DNA from: Nitrospira japonica
Lineage (GTDB): Bacteria; Nitrospirota; Thermodesulfovibrionia; Thermodesulfovibrionales; DYHX01
Reading direction: 5' to 3'
NCBI GenBank assembly: GCA_020723925.1
Contig: DYHX01000008.1
Span: forward strand, 1 to 41,777
DNA length: 41,777 nucleotides
The position numbers and the translations under genes were made by a program. The notes beneath the pieces were generated by a model, which saw only the letters and a list, made by a program, of their open reading frames with translations, was not told the DNA's origin and ran no database searches. This document shows, piece by piece, positions 16,512-24,653 of the stretch (positions are counted from its first letter, which is position 1; each line of letters starts with the position of its first letter).

Positions 16512-16952
16512 ATGGAACAGCATAAAATAGAACTAATAGAACAGCTTCGGAAATGGCTTGTAAAGATAGATATTGTCTTTCATGTAGTGGCAGCATTGTT
16601 GTTGCTTGCTGCATGTAGCTTTATCCTTTATTATGCATTTTTAAACATATTACAGCCATCTCGAGACTCCATAATACATCTTGTAAATGATGTGCTTCTG
16701 GCATTGATAATTCTCGAACTTCTCTGGACTGTTATCAGGTTTTTGAAGAAACAGAGATTTATATTAACACCTTTTCTCGCTATAGGTATAATAGTTGCGA
16801 TAAGGAGGATACTTTTAATCGAGGCGCAGACTTCTTATATGGAGCATGTGCCTGTTGAAAAACTATACGAGATAGGCTTAAGCGCTATAGTGATTATAAT
16901 TCTGATGGTTGCTTATTACCTGTCTGTCAAGGCACAGAAGCTCGAACAATAA
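16512..16952 (+). CDS. PsiE-like (phosphate-starvation-inducible E family) membrane protein
   Basis: 146 residues with four hydrophobic segments (about 22-46, 60-78, 84-101, 122-142). The middle, VNDVLLALIILELLWTVI then ILTPFLAIGIIVAIRRILLIE, resembles the PsiE domain. PsiE has no established biochemical function; the E. coli gene is controlled by phosphate and carbon status. Context with the DedA-type gene suggests an envelope role (inference). Confidence 0.7.
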   Translation: MEQHKIELIEQLRKWLVKIDIVFHVVAALLLLAACSFILYYAFLNILQPSRDSIIHLVNDVLLALIILELLWTVIRFLKKQRFILTPFLAIGIIVAIRRILLIEAQTSYMEHVPVEKLYEIGLSAIVIIILMVAYYLSVKAQKLEQ

Positions 16953-17041
16953 GAGTTAAGAGTTGAGGAGTTAGGGAGGTATGACTTTAAGAAGCCTTGT
17001 GATTTCTAACTCCTCAGCTCAGCACTCTTCAACTCCTTAAC
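16953..17041. repeat. AGTT-rich imperfect inverted repeat
   Basis: GTTAAGAGTTGAGGAGTTAG on the left is roughly inverted by CTAACTCCTC...CTCTTCAACTCCTTAAC on the right. It belongs to the same low-complexity style as 32881-32949 and 40751-40845, and may act as a terminator/spacer before yajQ. Confidence 0.55.
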
Positions 17042-17059
17042 TAATTTTTGGAGGCAAAA

Positions 17060-17557
17060 ATGGCAGATGAACATTCATTTGATATCGTAAGCAAGGTTGA
17101 TGTGCAGGAGGTATCGAATGCAGTCCAGCAGGCGATGAAGGAGATTGGCCAGCGGTTTGATTTTAAAGGGAGCAAGAGCAATATAGAGCTTAATAAAGAT
17201 AAAGGTGAGATCACACTGCTCTCTGATGATGATCAAAAATTGAAAAGCGTCATTGATGTCCTTCAGTCAAAACTCGTGAAAAGGGGCGTTCCTTTAAAAG
17301 CCTTGAACTACGGCAAGATAGAGCCAGCAGCAGGCGGGACAGTGAGGCAGCTTATAACGCTTCAGCAGGGCATACCCCAGGAAAATGCAAAAGATATTGT
17401 TAAGCTTATAAAGAACACAAAGCTTAAGGTTCAGGCAGAGATTCAGAAGGACCAGGTCAGGGTAAGGGCGAAGAAGATAGACGACCTCCAGGCGATTATT
17501 GCAATGCTCAAAGAGAAAGACCTTGGGATACACCTTGAGTTTGCGAATTACAGATAA
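17060..17557 (+). CDS. yajQ: YajQ-family nucleotide-binding protein
   Basis: A 165-residue cytosolic protein with two ferredoxin-like domains. YajQ proteins bind nucleotides; a Xanthomonas homologue binds cyclic di-GMP, and others have been linked to phage transcription. The ATG at 17060 ([18 protein letters not shown]) follows GGAGG at 17050-17054, so the upstream TTG at 17048 is rejected. Conserved RFDFKGSK and the C-terminal [12 protein letters not shown] are present. Confidence 0.95.
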   Translation: MADEHSFDIVSKVDVQEVSNAVQQAMKEIGQRFDFKGSKSNIELNKDKGEITLLSDDDQKLKSVIDVLQSKLVKRGVPLKALNYGKIEPAAGGTVRQLITLQQGIPQENAKDIVKLIKNTKLKVQAEIQKDQVRVRAKKIDDLQAIIAMLKEKDLGIHLEFANYR

Positions 17558-17594
17558 AAGATTCAACTTTTTCCTGAAAATGGTATAATTGCTT

Positions 17595-18908
17595 ATGTCC
17601 AGAAAACTTACAATCATATCTGCCCTTCTTTTAACCCTTTTTATATCCAACGTTATTTTGGTTCGACAGGCTCACGATGCATCTGAAGAACAAGGGCGGC
17701 AGGTAATGGTCATAACCGTAAATGGCGTCATCAACCCTGTCTCAGCAGAATACATAGGCAGAAGCATAAAGACAGCGAATGAGAAGAAGGTCGAGGCACT
17801 TGTAATTGAACTTGACACCCCCGGCGGCCTCGACACATCCATGAGGAGCAGTGTCAAGGACATACTCGGCAGCGACGTGCCTGTTGTTGTCTATGTCTCG
17901 CCAGGCGGCGCAAGGGCAGCCTCTGCTGGTGTATTTATAACATTGGCAGCTCATATCGCAGCAATGGCACCTGGTACAAATATAGGTGCAGCCCATCCAG
18001 TAGGAGTTGGAGAAAAAATGGATAAAGTTATGGCTGAAAAGGCAACCAATGATGCAGCAGCATATATAAAGTCCCTTGCTGAGAGAAAGGGGAAAAATGC
18101 GAAGTGGGCAGAAGATGCTGTCAGAAAGAGCATATCAGCAACAGAGAGCGAGGCACTGAAGGAAAATGTGATAGACCTTGTTACAAAGGATATAAATTCA
18201 CTGCTCGCTGATATAGATGGCAAAAAAGTTCAGACCCCCATTGGCGAAAAGATTCTAAAGACCGCAAAGGCAAATGTTATCAGGGAAGAGATGAGCCTCA
18301 GACATAAAATCTTAAATCTCATCAGCGACCCCAATGTCGCCTATATCCTGATGCTCCTTGGCTTTTATGGATTATTCTTTGAACTAACCAATCCTGGCTC
18401 TATATTCCCGGGTGTTCTGGGTGGGATATGCCTTATACTTGCCTTTTATGCCTTTCAGACACTGCCGGTAAACTATGCCGGGTTCCTTTTGATTATCCTC
18501 GGGCTTATCCTTTTTATACTTGAGGTAAAAATTATCTCTTACGGTGTCCTCACAATAGGAGGTATAATCTCAATGATACTCGGTTCAATCATGCTATTTG
18601 AAACACCCGGGCCTTTTATAAAACTCTCGATATTTGTTATCCTTCCAGCAGCAATAATAACTGCCCTATTCTTTGTCCTCACCTTCAGCCTTGTCCTCAA
18701 GGCTTACAGGAGAAAACCTGTTACAGGCTATGAAGAGCTTATCGGCTCTGAAGGTGTCGCTAGAACTGATATAAAAGATGACGGCATGGCATACCTGCAT
18801 GGTGAGATATGGCGGGCGTGGAGCGATAACCCTATAAAAGAAGGGGAGAAAATAGTAGTAGAGTCTGTTTCAGGCTTAAAAATAAAAGTAAAGAAAGAGG
18901 AGGGCTAA
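17595..18908 (+). CDS. NfeD1-type membrane-bound serine protease (ClpP-class)
   Basis: 437 residues: signal/anchor (about 5-25), ClpP-like protease domain (35-215), a cluster of four or five membrane helices (230-375), and an NfeD OB-fold C-terminal domain. By comparison with the Pyrococcus 1510 protease, the catalytic dyad is Ser in [10 protein letters not shown] and Lys in [10 protein letters not shown]. That protease cleaves its stomatin partner; here the next gene, 2 bases downstream, encodes such a partner. A TTG at 17589 is an alternative start. TATAAT at 17584-17589 sits unusually close to the ATG, so any transcript from it would be nearly leaderless. Confidence 0.92.
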   Translation: MSRKLTIISALLLTLFISNVILVRQAHDASEEQGRQVMVITVNGVINPVSAEYIGRSIKTANEKKVEALVIELDTPGGLDTSMRSSVKDILGSDVPVVVYVSPGGARAASAGVFITLAAHIAAMAPGTNIGAAHPVGVGEKMDKVMAEKATNDAAAYIKSLAERKGKNAKWAEDAVRKSISATESEALKENVIDLVTKDINSLLADIDGKKVQTPIGEKILKTAKANVIREEMSLRHKILNLISDPNVAYILMLLGFYGLFFELTNPGSIFPGVLGGICLILAFYAFQTLPVNYAGFLLIILGLILFILEVKIISYGVLTIGGIISMILGSIMLFETPGPFIKLSIFVILPAAIITALFFVLTFSLVLKAYRRKPVTGYEELIGSEGVARTDIKDDGMAYLHGEIWRAWSDNPIKEGEKIVVESVSGLKIKVKKEEG

Positions 18909-18909
18909 G

Positions 18910-19677
18910 ATGTTTCCACAATCTTTAATGGGATTTCTGGTTGTAATATTCCTGCTTCTCTATATCCTTTCGAGCGCCATCAAGATACTGAAGGAGTACG
19001 AAAGGGGTGTGGTGTTCAGGCTTGGAAGGGTCATACCTGTAAAAGGCCCCGGCCTTGTAATCATCTGGCCGATAATAGATAAGCTCGTAAGGGTCAGCCT
19101 GAGGACAGTCACCATGGATGTCCCAGCACAGGACATCATAACAAGAGACAATATCACCGTTAAGGTCAATGCAGTTGTTTATTTCAGGGTCATGGATCCA
19201 GTACGCGCAATTACAGCGGTCGAGGATTTCTACTATGCGACTTCACAGATGGCCCAGACCACTTTAAGAAGCATCCTTGGCCAGAGCCAGCTTGATGACC
19301 TGTTATCAAAGAGGGATGAATTAAATGCAGAATTACAGAAGGTGATTGACTTCCAGACAGAGCCATGGGGGATAAAGGTTACTGCTGTTGAGGTGAAGAA
19401 TGTTGACCTGCCGGTAGAGATGCAGAGGGCAATCGCAAAACAGGCCGAGGCAGAGAGGGAGAGGAGGGCAAAGATAATCCATGCAGAGGGTGAGTTCCAG
19501 GCATCGCAGAAACTCGCAGATGCAGCAGCAATTATTGCATCTCAGCCCATGGCAATGCAGTTGAGATTCCTTGGAACCCTGACAGAGATAGCAACAGAAA
19601 AGAACTCGACCATCATATTCCCTGTGCCGATAGATTTGATCAAGCCATTCCTTGAGAAGGTGGAAAAACCAAAATAG
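18910..19677 (+). CDS. SPFH/stomatin-like protein (slipin)
   Basis: A 255-residue membrane-anchored SPFH protein: N-terminal hydrophobic hairpin (5-25), the SPFH domain ([13 protein letters not shown] ... ALR-type [19 protein letters not shown]) and a C-terminal coiled coil rich in Glu/Arg/Ala ([20 protein letters not shown]). Such proteins assemble into membrane rings or microdomains and pair with NfeD proteases. The gene starts 2 bases after the nfeD stop, so the two are co-expressed. Confidence 0.93.
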   Translation: MFPQSLMGFLVVIFLLLYILSSAIKILKEYERGVVFRLGRVIPVKGPGLVIIWPIIDKLVRVSLRTVTMDVPAQDIITRDNITVKVNAVVYFRVMDPVRAITAVEDFYYATSQMAQTTLRSILGQSQLDDLLSKRDELNAELQKVIDFQTEPWGIKVTAVEVKNVDLPVEMQRAIAKQAEAERERRAKIIHAEGEFQASQKLADAAAIIASQPMAMQLRFLGTLTEIATEKNSTIIFPVPIDLIKPFLEKVEKPK

Positions 19678-19755
19678 AGGGTCACAATAGAGAACAGCAA
19701 TAAAAGATTAAAGAATTATACCTGGGTTAAGGTATCTCTGCTTGTCTTATTCCTG

Positions 19756-20415
19756 ATGCTCGTTTTAATCCTTTATAAGACAGGCACCTTTCATTTTTTC
19801 ATGGACCGTGAGAAGGTCAGCGCCTTTCTCGACTCCCTCGGTCCGCTTTCCTTCATCGGGTTTATTGTTCTCCAGGTATTCCAGGTCATCGCTGCGCCTA
19901 TCCCTGGTGAGGTTACAGGTATTCTGGGCGGCTATCTTTATGGTGCCCTTATCGGAATTATTCTTTCTACCATTGGATTAACCCTTGGCTCATGGGCTGC
20001 ATTCACATTCTCAAAAATCTTTGGCAGGCCTTTTGTTGAGAAATTTGTTAAGAAAGCAACCATCGAGAGATATGATTATCTGCTGCATCACAAAGGCGCA
20101 TTCCTCGTCTTTCTTCTCTTCCTTATACCTGGTTTTCCCAAGGATTATTTATGCTATATCCTCGGTCTCGGACACTTAAGCACAAAAGAGTTTCTGGTTA
20201 TCAGCAGTGTCGGCAGGCTCATGGGCACAATACTCCTCACGCTTGGTGGCACATACATAAGGTACCATCAGTATTACAGGTTCTCTGTGCTTTTAGGGAT
20301 TGCAATAGTTATCGTTTTTTTATCTATGGTCTACAGGGATAAGCTTGAAAAACTCTTTCATAGATGGCACCTGCATCGAGATAGAAAATCAAAGGATAAA
20401 AAAGAATGGCCATAA
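19756..20415 (+). CDS. TVP38/TMEM64-family (VTT domain) membrane protein
   Basis: 219 residues from ATG 19756, with five to six membrane segments and the VTT core (IPGEVTGILGGYLYG, then LFLIPGFPKDYLCYILGL). The family has been linked to phospholipid scrambling. The frame is open upstream to the end of the slipin gene. It would add a basic N-terminus and complete the first helix if translation began near 19687, where the codon is ATA behind AGGG. No ATG, GTG or TTG exists in that stretch. The start is therefore uncertain. Confidence 0.8.
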   Translation: MLVLILYKTGTFHFFMDREKVSAFLDSLGPLSFIGFIVLQVFQVIAAPIPGEVTGILGGYLYGALIGIILSTIGLTLGSWAAFTFSKIFGRPFVEKFVKKATIERYDYLLHHKGAFLVFLLFLIPGFPKDYLCYILGLGHLSTKEFLVISSVGRLMGTILLTLGGTYIRYHQYYRFSVLLGIAIVIVFLSMVYRDKLEKLFHRWHLHRDRKSKDKKEWP

Positions 20416-21887
20416 TCCGTCTTAAAAACCTCGCTCCCAGGAAACGGTTTAGTTTGATGCTGATTATTATTTATATCATTTCGCTCCCAATCATCTCCAC
20501 GGTTACATATCTCATTTTGAAGCAAAACGCTATCAGAGACGCTTACAACGCTGGAAAACTTCATCTATCTGCGATGGAAGCGACAAAGCACTATGTAGCA
20601 GATAAATTAAGACCCATTCTCCAGAGAGAGATGCCTGGCAGGTTTATAGTCGAGGGTATGTCGAGGTCTTACGTAGCAGGAAATATCGCAGAGAGGGTGC
20701 ACCAGGAACTCCCTCAGTATAAGTATAAAAACGCCTCGTTAAATCCGAGAAATCCTAAAAACAAGGCTGACGAATTCGAGGCAGGCATAATCAATAAGTT
20801 CAGAGAAAACAAGGAACTGAAAGAATGGCGGGGCTTTAGATCAGGCCCTGATGGCGAATATTATGTCATTGCAAGGGTCGGCGCACCTTTCAGCGCCGAT
20901 TGTCTACGTTGCCACGGCGATCCTGCAGTGGCTCCAGAAGAACTGATTAAAAGATACGGCCCAACTGGAGGATTTAATATGATGGCCGGCGATATAGTGG
21001 ATGCAATTCTGGCATATATCCCTATCCATGTCCCACTTGATAGCGCCAAAAGGGTTGTTGCAATTTTTATTGGTATTTACACCATATTCTTTAGTGTTAT
21101 CTTTTTAGTCATAGATGTTAGATTTCGGTGGTTTTACGAGAAGATAGACTCTGATAAGAAGAAAATCGAGGAGATCAATACGGAAATCCTCAATCTGAAT
21201 CAGGATATAGAAAGTATCGCAGCCGAACGTACCATGAGTGAGATGGCTTTGAGAGTAGCCGATCGTGTCCGAAATCCAGCCACAGTTATTGGGGGATTGT
21301 GTCACCGTCTACTGGAAAAGGAAAAAGTCCCGGAACCCTACCGTGGAAAACTGGAAGATATCCTGACCAAATCTCAAGAATTGGAGAAGATCGTCAGGGA
21401 TTTCGAGTCGCTAATGAAAAGCAAGAGGTTCATGTTTAAACGGGATGACCTCAACGAGATCGTTCTCGCTACAGCTTCACTTATGGAGCAGGAAATAAAA
21501 GACAAGGGTATTAAACTTTCTATTCACCTATCGGATACACCTTTACTATTTAATGCCAACAAACAATTATTAAAGGTAGCCATCAACCACCTCCTCAGGA
21601 ATGCTCTGGAATCCACTCCCTCGGGGGGGAAAATATCCATTTCCACCAGCATAAAGGAGGACAACATCTTTTTAACCATCAGCGACACCGGAATTGGTAT
21701 TCCCCCGGAAGATATGCATAGAATCTTCGAGCCATTTTTTACTACAAAGGAGAGAATAGGAATGGGGTTGCCACTTGTCAAGCAGATAGTGGAGGATCAC
21801 CTGGGACATATTTCGGTGGATAGCATCCCGAAGATGGGTACTACTTTTCACCTTATTTTTCCTGTTCGCTGGACGGAACAGGAGTGA
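20406..21887 (+). CDS. DUF3365 haem-binding sensor with histidine-kinase-like domains; H-box His replaced by Asp
   Basis: 493 residues: membrane helix (16-37), a periplasmic DUF3365 (Tll0287-like) domain with a c-type haem motif CLRCH (166-170), a second helix (217-237), coiled coil (245-275), a HisKA-like region and a HATPase domain. The N box (NHLLRNALE, Asn399), G1 (DTGIGIP), F box (EPFFTTK) and G2 are intact. The H box reads VADRVRNPATVIGG, so the usual His-Glu is Asp286-Arg287. It cannot autophosphorylate on the standard His. It overlaps the TVP38-like gene by 10 bases. No receiver gene is adjacent. The gene appears to use more CGN/CCN codons than its neighbours, which hints at transfer (impression only). 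Confidence 0.85.
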   Translation: MAIIRLKNLAPRKRFSLMLIIIYIISLPIISTVTYLILKQNAIRDAYNAGKLHLSAMEATKHYVADKLRPILQREMPGRFIVEGMSRSYVAGNIAERVHQELPQYKYKNASLNPRNPKNKADEFEAGIINKFRENKELKEWRGFRSGPDGEYYVIARVGAPFSADCLRCHGDPAVAPEELIKRYGPTGGFNMMAGDIVDAILAYIPIHVPLDSAKRVVAIFIGIYTIFFSVIFLVIDVRFRWFYEKIDSDKKKIEEINTEILNLNQDIESIAAERTMSEMALRVADRVRNPATVIGGLCHRLLEKEKVPEPYRGKLEDILTKSQELEKIVRDFESLMKSKRFMFKRDDLNEIVLATASLMEQEIKDKGIKLSIHLSDTPLLFNANKQLLKVAINHLLRNALESTPSGGKISISTSIKEDNIFLTISDTGIGIPPEDMHRIFEPFFTTKERIGMGLPLVKQIVEDHLGHISVDSIPKMGTTFHLIFPVRWTEQE

Positions 21888-21897
21888 GATAATAAGG

Positions 21898-22170
21898 TTG
21901 AATCAACATGAGATAACCCTTCAATTCTTCACACCAACAAGAATCAAATACAACCCGACTGGAGAAAAAGGCAGGAGTGAGCTTGTAAGAGTCCCTGAGT
22001 TTCATCATATCATAAGAAGGCTCAGAGACAGGATCAATGCCCTTTCAGTCGTATACTGTGGTACAGGGAATTACAATTCAAGTGTAGCAATAGTACGACG
22101 GATTGTATCTCTGTCTTCAGCCATTAAGCTAAATTGTTTTATGCAAATTCCAGCCGAAGATCCTTATTGA
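21898..22170 (+). pseudogene. Truncated CRISPR endoribonuclease Cas6 fragment
   Basis: The 90-codon frame carries ITLQFFTPTRIKYN and PEFHHIIRRLRDRINALSVVYCG, resembling the start of the second RAMP domain of Cas6 (TPTR-x-K, PEFH-x-LIRRL-x-RI, x-CG). The N-terminal half and the C-terminal glycine-rich loop are missing. The last ten or so codons overlap an unrelated antitoxin fragment on the other strand. It has only a TTG start and no ribosome binding site. It lies 10 bases after the DUF3365 gene. No CRISPR array or other cas gene is in the window. Identification is from motif memory only. Confidence 0.65.
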
Positions 22171-22321
22171 ACACCTTCGCAAGACGTTCAAGGGTTTTGA
22201 GTGTAGGATTGCTTTTGCCTGGTTTTTCAAGCCGCTGATATGCCTGATAAGAGATACCAAGAACCTTGGCAATATCTCCTTGAGTAAGTTTTTTAGTTTC
22301 CCTGAGTTTCCTCGTAATTCT
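22139..22321 (-). pseudogene. HTH antitoxin C-terminal fragment (XRE / HicB-like)
   Basis: On the minus strand the frame ending at 22139 reads ITRKLRETKKLTQGDIAKVL, then GISYQAYQRLEKPGKSNPTL, then KTLERLAKVFNKDLRLEFA. This is an XRE helix-turn-helix with the spacing seen at the C-terminus of HicB-type antitoxins. No start codon or HicB N-terminal domain precedes it, and a stop occurs at 22355. No toxin gene is adjacent. It is a remnant overlapping the end of the cas6 fragment. Confidence 0.65.
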
Positions 22322-22333
22322 GGTTTTTAGGAT

Positions 22334-22698
22334 TATTAAGCTGGATAGGGAGCATCAAGAACTTAAAATTATATCCAAAGTTGCAGTAGCACTCCCTATG
22401 AAGAGGGAACTGAAAGATGTACGGAATCGACTTGCCGCTGAATATCACTGCTAACAGGAAGAAAGTTCTCAAGGCCATAGATGAAAAGCAGGATATAAGT
22501 ACCACCTAAGTTAAGCGATTTTTAATGCAATTCAAGGACAGCCGAGACGGCTGTCCTACCTGTTAGGTGATTCAATTAGAGTAGTAGGACAGCCGTCTCG
22601 CCTGTCTAAAAGCATTATCTGACACAAGAATCGCTCAATTTAAGTACCAGTAAAAAAGAACTGGCGAGGTGGAATTTAGATGTGCTCTAAGAAAATTG
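22334..22698 (+). pseudogene. Unrecognised decayed coding fragments split by a small insertion
   Basis: A frame from about 22334 to 22454 (KLDREHQELKIISKVAVALP, then MKRELKDVRNRLAAEYHC) and a shifted frame from ATG 22417 (MYGIDLPLNITANRKKVLKA, then IDEKQD) look protein-like. The second is cut by the element at 22505-22640. Deleting that element and one 9-bp duplication joins it in frame to TSKKELARWNLDVL, ending at 22698. I do not recognise the parent gene. It is probably a relic with frameshifts. Confidence 0.4.
22496..22649. mobile_element. 136-bp MITE-like insertion with 9-bp target duplication
   Basis: TAAGTACCA occurs at 22496-22504 and again at 22641-22649. Between them, the ends AAGTTAAGCGATT and AATCGCTCAATT are imperfect inverted repeats. 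The core holds GGACAGCCG-AGA-CGGCTGTCC (22536-22556) and a second, inverted copy near 22586-22607. No transposase is encoded. Confidence 0.7.
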
Positions 22699-22730
22699 AA
22701 AATTTCTCAAAGGCTGGTGTATGTTAGATT

Positions 22731-24653
22731 ATGAGGTTGAAAATAAGGCAAAAGCTCCTGATAGTCTTTTTAAGCATGACGATTGTCTCCACCGCAACCA
22801 TCTTTATTCTCGGCTATGTGGTGAGCAGCCGTGCCCTCACCCTTAAGGTAAAGGAGGAGTTAAGACTCTCCCTCAGCCGCTCATCAAAAGAGGTGGACAA
22901 CTTCTTGAGAGACCAGGAGGGCGAGGTTCTCGCATTGGCTCAACTGCCGATACTAAAAGACTTCCTTTATTCTCTGAGGGCCAGAAACTATAATGATTTT
23001 GACAAAAAGCGAGAGATATTAGAGAGATTTTTCCTGAGATACCAGCGGCACAAGGAGGCGATTCAGGCAATAAGGGTAGTTGATACAAAAGGACAGGTGC
23101 TTGTTAAGATAAAAGAATTAAAGATTATAGAGAAAAATAAGCCGCACCCATACATGCCTATCACTACAGTTGGCTCCCTCTTTGAAAAGAAATTTTTCGA
23201 TGAGCTGATGACGCTGAAGAAAGGGCAGGTGTGGATGTCAAACTTCGAACTCGGTGTTGATAACAATCAGTTCTGCCCGCCGATGATACGTCTCTCTACT
23301 CCAATCTTTTACGAAGATGGCACAAGGGCTGGAGTTCTAATCATAAACATCTGGGGCCAAAGGATCGGAGAGATAATAAACAACACCATAAGAAAGGAGG
23401 ACGGTTACTCTTTTATGGTTGAAAAGAATCTTCGTGACCCCGGCCGCCACGGAATCTACCTCTGCCATCCGGAGACTGATATCTGCTTTTTAAATCAGAC
23501 CAACAAGGGCAGTGTCTTCTTTGCAGACTATCCCAATGCAGCAAAATTGATTGAAAGGAAGGAGGGCATTTTTCACGACCCATCGACAGGGAATTTAATC
23601 GCATATGTCTATTTCTCGCCCTACAGGTCTCAAGAAAGGGGCTGGCTCATCGCCACCATGGCTTATAAAGACCGTGTCCTTGGCCCGGTACTTAAACAGA
23701 GGCAGGTCATGGTAACAGTGGGCGCTATAACCCTTATAGCCGCAGGAATCGCAGTAATTCTACTTTCAAAAACACTGACAAAACCAATAAATCTTCTATC
23801 GCAGGGAGCAAAAGAGATCGGCGAAGGAAAGCTCGACCACAGGATTACCGTATCATCAGGGGATGAGATAGGAGACCTGGCAAAGAGTTTCAACTCGATG
23901 AGTACAGCCCTCAAAGAGAGCATTGAGAAAAAGATGGAGGCAGATGCAAGGGTATGTCAGGCAGAAAAACTCGCCTCCATCGGTGAGTTGGCAGCAGGGG
24001 TTGCCCACGAGATAAATAATCCATTGGGCAACATAATTTCAACAGCCAGGCTTTTGCGGCAGGATATTGATAGCAACGGCTGTGATGGAGAAGCAATAAA
24101 GGCAGACATAGATACCATTATCAGAGAAGGCAGGAGATGTGAGAGAATAATAGGTGGGCTCCTTAATTTTTCAAGGGAGATCCCATTGCATAAAAGCATG
24201 GAGAATATTAACTGTTTTCTTGATGATGTGGTTTATGGCCTGAGATATAAGATCGAAGATAAAGGGCTTATAGTATATAAGGAGTATGGAGAAGGGCTTC
24301 CACTGATTTATGTGGATAAGGCACAGATACAACAGGTCTTCTCAAATATCATCCTTAACTCTATCTATGCAACAGAAAAGGGTGGAAGTATAAAAGTTAC
24401 AACCAGGCCATACAACAATGGGGTTGAAGTGGAAATCTCAGACACGGGGATTGGAATCCCAGAAGATAATATGAAAAAGGTCTTCAATCCATTTTTTACC
24501 ACAAAAGAGGTTGGCGAGGGCACAGGGCTCGGGCTTGCCATCAGCTATGGAATTGTGCAGAGGCACAGGGGAAGTATAACACTCGAAAGTGAACCGGGCA
24601 TGGGAACAAAGTGCATCATCGTGCTGCCCTGCGATGGGGTTGGTCATGTATGA
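22731..24653 (+). CDS. Two-component sensor histidine kinase (periplasmic sensor, HAMP, HisKA, HATPase)
   Basis: 640 residues. A first helix (9-31) and second helix (327-346) bracket a 295-residue periplasmic Cache-like sensor domain containing a Cys-rich stretch (YLCHPETDICFL, 243-254). HAMP follows (347-400), then the H box AGVAHEINNPLG with His426, an N box (ILNSIYATE), DTGIGIP, NPFFTTK and GEGTGLGLAI. All catalytic motifs are intact, of the NtrB-like type that commonly partners sigma-54 regulators. Its stop overlaps the regulator gene by 8 bases. The ligand is unknown. Confidence 0.93.
   Translation: MRLKIRQKLLIVFLSMTIVSTATIFILGYVVSSRALTLKVKEELRLSLSRSSKEVDNFLRDQEGEVLALAQLPILKDFLYSLRARNYNDFDKKREILERFFLRYQRHKEAIQAIRVVDTKGQVLVKIKELKIIEKNKPHPYMPITTVGSLFEKKFFDELMTLKKGQVWMSNFELGVDNNQFCPPMIRLSTPIFYEDGTRAGVLIINIWGQRIGEIINNTIRKEDGYSFMVEKNLRDPGRHGIYLCHPETDICFLNQTNKGSVFFADYPNAAKLIERKEGIFHDPSTGNLIAYVYFSPYRSQERGWLIATMAYKDRVLGPVLKQRQVMVTVGAITLIAAGIAVILLSKTLTKPINLLSQGAKEIGEGKLDHRITVSSGDEIGDLAKSFNSMSTALKESIEKKMEADARVCQAEKLASIGELAAGVAHEINNPLGNIISTARLLRQDIDSNGCDGEAIKADIDTIIREGRRCERIIGGLLNFSREIPLHKSMENINCFLDDVVYGLRYKIEDKGLIVYKEYGEGLPLIYVDKAQIQQVFSNIILNSIYATEKGGSIKVTTRPYNNGVEVEISDTGIGIPEDNMKKVFNPFFTTKEVGEGTGLGLAISYGIVQRHRGSITLESEPGMGTKCIIVLPCDGVGHV

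Noticed and set aside
17584-17589. TATAAT as a promoter for the nfeD gene
   Set aside because: It is a perfect -10 but only 5 bases before the ATG with no good -35; kept as a note in the gene entry rather than called.
22293-22505. Minus-strand 70-codon frame in the decayed region
   Set aside because: Overlaps the HTH fragment in another frame and looks like random hydrophobic translation; the opposite strand is more protein-like.
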